Below, one piece after another: positions 59,225 through 64,000 of a DNA stretch of 64,000 nucleotides (positions within the stretch are counted from its first letter, which is position 1; the number at the start of each line of letters is the position of its first letter). The notes under the pieces were generated by a model that did no database searches, had not been told where the DNA came from, and was given only the letters and a program-made list of their open reading frames with translations. The translations under genes and the position numbers were made by a program. The stretch comes from Pseudomonas sp. BCA17 (lineage in GTDB: Bacteria > Pseudomonadota > Gammaproteobacteria > Pseudomonadales > Pseudomonadaceae), in NCBI RefSeq assembly GCF_004519405.1, contig NZ_SGWI01000002.1, positions 62,001 to 126,000 of the forward strand, written 5' to 3'.

Positions 59225-62223
59225 CAGACTCGCCTCCAGAGCATGCCGCCCTGCCCCATTTCACCTTGAAGCACTCGCCGGATTTCCGAGACCAGACCCT
59301 GGCCCATCGCTTCGCCCTGCTTGCGAGCATCATCCCCGCTCATGCCAGGCTGAGCCTGCACGCTAACTGGGGCGCTGATGTGAATACCTCCACCACCACC
59401 GCCACCAGAGTTTGCGCGCAGCTGATCAAGCGTCTTGTCCAGCTTGGCACTAGTCTCCGCCGTGGTTACCCGCTCGCCCTTTTGAAGCAGCCAGGTTCCC
59501 GTCTCCGGTACCGCATCGATGCCGTCGTGCGCCATACCTGCAAGAGCAGCACTGGCAACGCCAGCCACCATTGGAGCAGTGGCAAGAGCCGCAGATGCCG
59601 CCGCTGCAGGCGCAGCAGCCGGGCCAATGATTGGGATTGCAGCGGTCGAGGCGTAGGCCGCAAGACTTGCTTGGGAGGCGGTAGCCTGAGCGTTCGCAAT
59701 TAGCATCGGCGCTGCACTTGCCTGGGTGGACTTACCCACCAAGAGCTGCACCGCCTGATACACCAGCCACTGCGCAGCCATGTCAGAAAGCGCTTGCAGC
59801 GTGGACTTCGCGAAGTTCGCCACCAGGTCGCCGAGCGCATTGTCGGCAGATTCGGCGCCGCTGATCACATCAGACAGGAAATTGCTTAACCCTCCCTTGG
59901 CGCTATCCAGTATCGAGGATGTGGCATCGGCAGCCATTGCTGTGTAGTTGGTCGCAGCATCGACGTAGTTCTGCCAGGCATCACTGACCCCGTCCATCCA
60001 GTTGGCTTGGGCTTTATCCTGCTGGTTGTAGTGGTCCTGCTGGATGACCATGCGCTCGGCAAGGGCCTCCTCGAGCAGAGCGGTTTCCTTGTCGTAGGTG
60101 TCCTTGGCGTCAGGGTCGCCCAGCAGTTCGGCTTCCTTGTACTGTTTGTACATCTCGGCGCGCTGCTTGGCGTAGTCCTGCTGGATCGCCAGGTCTTCCT
60201 TGAGGCGCCCCCTGAGCTTTTCCCCGGAGCCTGCGCCAGCCAACTCCATGTCGAAGCCCTGCTTCACAATGGTGTTGCTGTCCTTGAGGTTGGCGGCCAG
60301 GGTCGCCAGCTTCAGGTCTTGCTCGTTCTGCTTCTTGAGTTTGACCTTCGAGTCCAACTCAGCAGCCAGGTCCTTCAGCACCTTCTGCCGCTCAACGCTG
60401 ACGCCCTTCAGCTTTCCGGTTTCCAACTCGAAGGCGAGCTTTGCGACTTCGGTCGCCTTGCCCTGCTTGCCGGTAGTCTCATCGATGAGCGTGATTTGAC
60501 GGCGGTAGTTTTCCTCAGCATCAACACCGCGTTTTGCCAGGGCTTCGGCAGCTGACTTGGCTGACGCCTTGGCGGAATCGTCTGCCTTCTTAGTTGCCTC
60601 GGCGGCTTTAATCGCTGCATCCGCACGTTTCTGGGAGGCGACAAGCAAGTCCCCTTCGCCAGCCTTAAGGCCCTCGACAAGACCGGCTTTGATTCGCGCC
60701 GCTAGCTTGTCGGCTTCACTGCTTTTACCTGCGAGAAGGATTTGCTCCTGAATCTTTTTTGACATCTCCTCGTAGACTTTTGAACCGATCGTCGTATCTG
60801 GCGCCTCGATACGGCTCGTGAGCGAAGCCATCTGCACGCCAAGCGCGGAGAAGCTTTGCTTCAAAGTATCAAGAACTGCGGACTGCTCTATCAGCCCCTC
60901 ATTCCACTCGCGAACCCTGTCGTCCTTAGGAAAGGCCTTCAAGTTCATCTGGTATTGGCGCACCCTGGTTTGCGCAGAATCAATCGCATAACCCTGTAAG
61001 CGATATTCCTCGCTGATTCCTGCGAGCGCCGCCTTTGCCTGGTTCTTGGTAAATCCATCAAATGACTTATTGAGCCAGTCAACCTTGTCAGCCAATGCCC
61101 CCGCACTTTCTTTCGCGTCGTTGCTGGTGGACATGAAGTAAGCAAGCGCCGCAGCTGCCGTTATGACGATACCCACGGGACCGCCAAGCAAAGCCATTGC
61201 CGCGGACGCTGCGCGGGCCGCAACTCCAATTCCGACCAGGCCTGCAGCGGCAGCCGTTGACACCCCAGCCATTCTGGCGAGTGCCAGTTGATAGCGAACG
61301 GCTTCAACCGACGCGGCAGCAAATGAAACGGCCGTCGCAGCTGCTGCGCTGGCTAGCCTTGCAGCCAATACGACCGCTAGAACTCCAGCAGCCTTTCCTA
61401 ACGCATCGACTGCTGCCTTCGCGCCAGGTGTAGAAAGTGCTTCGTTAAGCGAGCTAACCGCGCTCTTCGCCGAGTCAAGACTTCCGTCTCCGGTGAGTAA
61501 GCCTGAGATGGTGTTTTGCAAAGCATCAAGAGATCCGCCAAAAGTGTCTCGGGCAGCAGCGGCCGCACCGCCATATGATTCTTCCAGAGACTTGAGAATT
61601 ATGCCCTGAGCACCAGCGATATCGCCGGTAGACTCCATGGCTACGGCCATTTTCTTCTGCTCTTCGGTGAATCGAAAACCCTGCTTGCTTAGAGAGGTAA
61701 GCCCCTCCGAAGGTACATCAAGGGCCCTACCGATTGTCTCTGCTGCATCTTTCACCGATACACCGGTTCGTGCAGCCATATCGGCAGCGGACTGGAGAGC
61801 GCGATTGAACTGATTCCCAATAACGCCGGTGAAAGCAAGTAGAGTCGTCTGGGCTTGGCTGATATCGCCACCAGAAAATGTTGTCGCACGCTGCATAGCG
61901 TCCGCCATGGCGTTCAACTGATCACGATTAAACCCAGCCGACTCACCAGTAGATCGAAGAACTGCGCCTAGCTGAGCCTGCTCTCTTTCAGCACCCTTTG
62001 TTTCTGAAATAAACCGACCGAAAATAGTTGCGACCGAAAAACCAGCCACCACGCCTGCGGCAACCTCGCCAAGTGCGCTCCAAGCCAAGGAAGCTTCATT
62101 TGCCGAATCAGCAATCTCTTTAGACGATCTTTTTGCTGCTCTTCCGGCCTGATCCATTGGGCCGGTGAAGCCGCCAATCTTGGCAATCAGGTCTAGGGTT
62201 AGAGTGCCAAGTGATCCTGCCAT
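59224..62223 (-). CDS. Tail tape measure protein H
   Basis: The 999-residue protein sets tail length. After a short N-terminal segment comes a long Ala/Lys/Glu-rich helical and coiled-coil body, a hydrophobic Ala/Gly-rich stretch (about 270-365, possible membrane-active segment) and a lambda-type C-terminal domain ending GGMLWRRV. Using the commonly quoted 0.15 nm of tail per residue, the tail would be about 150 nm. The start MAGSLGTLTLDL at 62223 has GGAGG upstream. In lambda H directly follows T; here a secreted accessory gene lies between them. Confidence 0.93.
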   Translation of the reverse strand: MAGSLGTLTLDLIAKIGGFTGPMDQAGRAAKRSSKEIADSANEASLAWSALGEVAAGVVAGFSVATIFGRFISETKGAEREQAQLGAVLRSTGESAGFNRDQLNAMADAMQRATTFSGGDISQAQTTLLAFTGVIGNQFNRALQSAADMAARTGVSVKDAAETIGRALDVPSEGLTSLSKQGFRFTEEQKKMAVAMESTGDIAGAQGIILKSLEESYGGAAAAARDTFGGSLDALQNTISGLLTGDGSLDSAKSAVSSLNEALSTPGAKAAVDALGKAAGVLAVVLAARLASAAAATAVSFAAASVEAVRYQLALARMAGVSTAAAAGLVGIGVAARAASAAMALLGGPVGIVITAAAALAYFMSTSNDAKESAGALADKVDWLNKSFDGFTKNQAKAALAGISEEYRLQGYAIDSAQTRVRQYQMNLKAFPKDDRVREWNEGLIEQSAVLDTLKQSFSALGVQMASLTSRIEAPDTTIGSKVYEEMSKKIQEQILLAGKSSEADKLAARIKAGLVEGLKAGEGDLLVASQKRADAAIKAAEATKKADDSAKASAKSAAEALAKRGVDAEENYRRQITLIDETTGKQGKATEVAKLAFELETGKLKGVSVERQKVLKDLAAELDSKVKLKKQNEQDLKLATLAANLKDSNTIVKQGFDMELAGAGSGEKLRGRLKEDLAIQQDYAKQRAEMYKQYKEAELLGDPDAKDTYDKETALLEEALAERMVIQQDHYNQQDKAQANWMDGVSDAWQNYVDAATNYTAMAADATSSILDSAKGGLSNFLSDVISGAESADNALGDLVANFAKSTLQALSDMAAQWLVYQAVQLLVGKSTQASAAPMLIANAQATASQASLAAYASTAAIPIIGPAAAPAAAASAALATAPMVAGVASAALAGMAHDGIDAVPETGTWLLQKGERVTTAETSAKLDKTLDQLRANSGGGGGGGIHISAPVSVQAQPGMSGDDARKQGEAMGQGLVSEIRRVLQGEMGQGGMLWRRV

Positions 62224-62236
62224 ACTTTCCTCCGGC

Positions 62237-62266
62237 AAAAAAAAGACCCACCAGATGGTGGGCCTT
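62237..62266 (-). terminator. Terminator between accessory gene and tape measure gene
   Basis: GGCCCACC/GGTGGGTC stem (62245-62263) around ATCT, running on the minus strand into eight Ts and then directly into the GGAGG of the H gene. Confidence 0.85.
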
Positions 62267-62316
62267 GTATTAACTGAAAGACTTAACAGTTAAGTACTTT
62301 TTATAAACTTCACAAA

Positions 62317-62682
62317 TCAGAAACAGCTACTGCTTGGAACTCCTGAAAACTTAGAGCAGTTCCACAAGATCCTATTTAGCCCAGTGTTTTTATTTTTATT
62401 GTATGTCGCAATCTCTACCTCAACCTCGCTATCACTCAGAGGAAAGCCCTTTGGCGCAGCAGTTCCGGTTAGATAAAAATGAGCAATGCAAACAGGCTTG
62501 TCTGCGCAAAACCTCTCTGCAGTGTTGAGAATGTAAACTTTGTCTGACGCCCAAGGATTAGACATCGTGAAAAAGAAGTTAACCCCCTGGCTACCAGTAA
62601 GCTTTAAGTCAGTCTTTTCAGCGTGCGCGCTCATCGCACCGAGCAAAAAAACTGCTGCCGCAACCAACTTGAAAATTCTCAC
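62317..62682 (-). CDS. Secreted/periplasmic accessory (moron-like) protein in the tail operon
   Basis: The 121-residue protein is read from a GTG at 62682 with GAGGAAG upstream. It has a clear Sec signal peptide (MRIFKLVAAAVFLLGAMSAHA, about 21 residues, cleavage after AHA). The mature domain of about 100 residues (start EKTDLKLTGSQGVNFFF) is rich in Thr, Asn and Phe and has four cysteines (FCADKPVC, LWNC, SSSCF), probably forming two disulfides. No family was recognised. Base composition is visibly more AT-rich than the tail genes on both sides, and it has its own terminator. It interrupts the T-H pair. Superinfection exclusion or host-surface modification are guesses. Confidence 0.8.
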   Translation of the reverse strand: MRIFKLVAAAVFLLGAMSAHAEKTDLKLTGSQGVNFFFTMSNPWASDKVYILNTAERFCADKPVCIAHFYLTGTAAPKGFPLSDSEVEVEIATYNKNKNTGLNRILWNCSKFSGVPSSSCF

Positions 62683-62762
62683 AATGCATCTTCCTCTTCC
62701 ATGGTTAAGCGTGAAAAAATCACACCTAGAGTTAAAAAGAGAAAGACTATCATTGCTCGCCG

Positions 62763-63394
62763 TCAGGCCCAAACCGCGAGCGCCTCCTCCAGCGACTCGA
62801 TACGAGGATCCATGTGAGGTGCGAAGTCCTGCTGATACAGCCTCGGCGCGTCCTTGCCGGTTTTCGAATTCACGTAGAACGCCTGGAACTGCGCCAGAGC
62901 CATCTCGACCCGCATGCCCTGGTGCAGCGATCCGCGCTTGGCGCGAAACTTCATCCAGACCACAAACTCGGAATAGGTCATGCGCTCCTGCGCTTCGGCA
63001 ATGGTGCGGCCGCCGATTCCATTCATGACCAGCTCGCACCACAACTCATCCGAAGGGTCTAGCGCTTCTTCTTTCCCGAGTTCTGCACCTCGCCGATGGC
63101 GATCAGCAGCAGGTTGGTCAGGTCAGGGTCGAGGGCGCCCTTCTCCGGATCTGCCTCACCGGTGATGTCGGCCACGGTAAACACTGCCTTGCCCTCTGCA
63201 TCACAGATGCTCGAGGCAATGCGGCAGGCCAGCGGGTCAGCGCCACGGTGGGCAGCGATGTCGCCCACGGCAGTCTGGTACGACAGGGGCCGGACGTAGC
63301 AGGTGAACTTGGCGCCTTCCCACTCGATTTCCTTGGCCACAGGCCGGGCGGTGAACGCCTTCGATTTCTTCAGGTTCGCGATGTTCAGTTCCAT
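62763..63394 (-). CDS. Tail assembly chaperone GT, made by -1 frameshift
   Basis: The frame of the T part (from 63077 down to 62763) has no good start of its own, only an unlikely TTG at 63044. It joins gene G through a -1 slip at GGGAAAG (63071-63077). The fusion reads G residues 1-106, then GKEEALDPSDELWCELVMNG and on through the T domain, about 210 residues in all. T contains GGRTIAEAQERMTYSEFVVW, typical of lambda gpT. In lambda the same heptamer gives a few percent of GT, which binds the tape measure. Only G:GT ratio and efficiency remain to be seen. Confidence 0.85.
63059..63394 (-). CDS. Tail assembly chaperone G
   Basis: The 111-residue protein begins [15 protein letters not shown] and ends NSGKKKR. 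It resembles the G proteins of lambda-like tails, which coat the tape measure before the tube is built. It lies directly after the tube gene: the G ATG overlaps the V stop by one base (63394). The slippery heptamer for GT lies five codons before the stop. Confidence 0.85.
   Translation of the reverse strand: MELNIANLKKSKAFTARPVAKEIEWEGAKFTCYVRPLSYQTAVGDIAAHRGADPLACRIASSICDAEGKAVFTVADITGEADPEKGALDPDLTNLLLIAIGEVQNSGKKKR
63071..63077 (-). promoter_or_regulatory. Programmed -1 ribosomal frameshift site
   Basis: The heptamer G GGA AAG, in the zero frame TCG-GGA-AAG, is identical to the lambda G-T slippery sequence. It lies in the last codons of G, and a -1 shift enters the open T frame at GGG-AAA-GAA. 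The coincidence of sequence, frame and position makes the call strong. Confidence 0.88.
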
Positions 63395-63891
63395 TATGCG
63401 GAGGCCTTACGAATCCAGGCGGAACCGCCCGAGCGCTGGATCGACACTGTCGATGCAACTACGGCGTTCTGCGCGAAAGTGAATGGGAAGTCGGCCACGT
63501 AGCCCTGGAAAGCGAACCAGGTGCGGGTCGGTGGCAGATCGAAGTCGTCGCCTTCAGTGCTGATCGTCGGAACGATGTCTTTGCCGTCCGACCAGCCCAC
63601 TACCCACTTGATGGTCGTATCACCGTTAGCTTCGGAGAGCTGATGCAGGCGAATATGGCTCGCGTTGTTTGGATCAGCGTTGAGGCCGAGCGAAGCCTGG
63701 CCCGGAGTGCGCAAGCCTTTCTTGTAGCTGCGCTCGTCGGCGGACAGGCAGGTGTCCTCGATCTGTTCGGCCGGCGCACCGCCCGGGTCGAAGCTGGTAG
63801 CGCACTCAACTTCCATGACGGTCATAGGCCCGGTGCCGGAAAGCGGCGGGACCAGCGCGTAGATCTGGGTTCCTTGGGAAAGGATCGACAT
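63394..63891 (-). CDS. Major tail tube protein V
   Basis: The 165-residue tail tube protein begins [25 protein letters not shown] precedes the ATG at 63891 by 6 bp, so the earlier in-frame Met at 63903 is rejected. It has the compact beta-barrel fold features of siphophage tubes ([33 protein letters not shown]). It is shorter than lambda gpV (246 aa), lacking the Ig-like C-terminal domain. Confidence 0.9.
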   Translation of the reverse strand: MSILSQGTQIYALVPPLSGTGPMTVMEVECATSFDPGGAPAEQIEDTCLSADERSYKKGLRTPGQASLGLNADPNNASHIRLHQLSEANGDTTIKWVVGWSDGKDIVPTISTEGDDFDLPPTRTWFAFQGYVADFPFTFAQNAVVASTVSIQRSGGSAWIRKASA

Positions 63892-63914
63892 GGCGTTCTC
63901 CAAATGTCGGGCAT

Positions 63915-63938
63915 AAAAAAACCCGCACTCGGCGGGGT
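63915..63938 (-). terminator. Terminator-like hairpin before the tail tube gene
   Basis: CCCGC/GCGGG stem around CGAGT on the minus strand, followed by seven Ts. It sits between the U fragment and the V gene. Confidence 0.8.
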
Positions 63939-63955
63939 TGGTGTGGGTTGAAGCG

Positions 63956-64000
63956 TTATCGAGGAACGAGCCAGCTCACGTCGAAGCTGTACCGGTAATT
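63956..64000 (-). CDS. Tail terminator/minor tail protein U, C-terminal fragment
   Basis: Only the last 14 codons are inside the window ([14 protein letters not shown], then TAA at 63956-63958). Position directly before the tail tube gene is that of lambda U, and a Y-x-F/Y-x-V-xW ending is common in such proteins. The body of the gene is beyond 64000. Confidence 0.6.
   Translation of the reverse strand, partial: NYRYSFDVSWLVPR

Larger units (their letters stand above)
48676..64000. mobile_element. Lambda-like siphoprophage, right-hand part (continues past the window)
   Basis: From the break in the arsC-like gene to the window end, all genes are phage-type: a tail module in lambda order, fibre proteins, endolysin and spanins, all reading leftward, with one SOS-box gene at the tip reading the other way. 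The left boundary is inferred from the loss of arsC-like homology. No integrase, repressor, terminase, portal or capsid gene is in view, so these lie beyond 64000. All tail genes seen are intact, so the element may be an inducible prophage or a tail-derived particle. Confidence 0.88.

Overview
The window comes from a Pseudomonas chromosome, most likely the P. fluorescens group. This rests on gene order, on protein sequences that read as close Pseudomonas orthologues, on REP/REPIN palindromes and on high-GC codon use. Everything was read by eye from the sequence; no database search was run, so family names rest on recognised motifs and remembered gene order.

Region 1 (1-6.9 kb): the end of an amino-acid ABC transporter operon (permease fragment, an AotO-like desuccinylase-family protein, an AotP/HisP-like ATPase). 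It is followed by an Lhr-type DEXH helicase and PdeM endonuclease pair, a small acidic protein, dcd and a cold-shock protein.

Region 2 (7.0-46.7 kb): a long, nearly unbroken core block, mostly on the minus strand. It runs rpoS-nlpD-pcm-surE-truD-ispF, then fghA-adhC with a divergent LysR regulator (gfnR-like, interrupted by one in-frame amber codon). Next come ispD-ftsB-eno-kdsA-pyrG-tilS-accA-dnaE-rnhB-lpxB-lpxA-fabZ-lpxD-skp-bamA-rseP-dxr-cdsA-uppS-frr-pyrH-tsf-rpsB. Divergent from rpsB are map, glnD and dapC. Together these genes cover general stress control, isoprenoid precursors, lipid A and outer-membrane assembly, phospholipid and undecaprenyl synthesis, translation factors, nitrogen sensing and lysine/diaminopimelate synthesis.

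Region 3 (46.7-48.7 kb): a CPA1 Na+/H+ antiporter, then the first 16 or so codons of an ArsC/YffB-family reductase gene that runs straight into foreign sequence. I infer that this is the attachment junction of a prophage.

Region 4 (about 48.7 kb to the window end): the right part of a lambda-like siphoprophage with late genes reading leftward. The tail module is in lambda order: U fragment, V, G, GT by -1 frameshift, a secreted accessory protein, H, M, L, K, I, J. Three fibre-region proteins, a fibre-assembly-like protein, a GH19 endolysin and Rz with an embedded Rz1 follow. At the very edge, convergent with Rz, lies a small coiled-coil gene under a near-perfect LexA box. Six intrinsic-terminator-like hairpins sit in the late operon, five of them directly before the Shine-Dalgarno of the next gene and the sixth before the tail-tube gene. 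Integrase, repressor, replication, packaging and head genes must lie beyond position 64000. No tRNA, rRNA, CRISPR array or insertion sequence was recognised.
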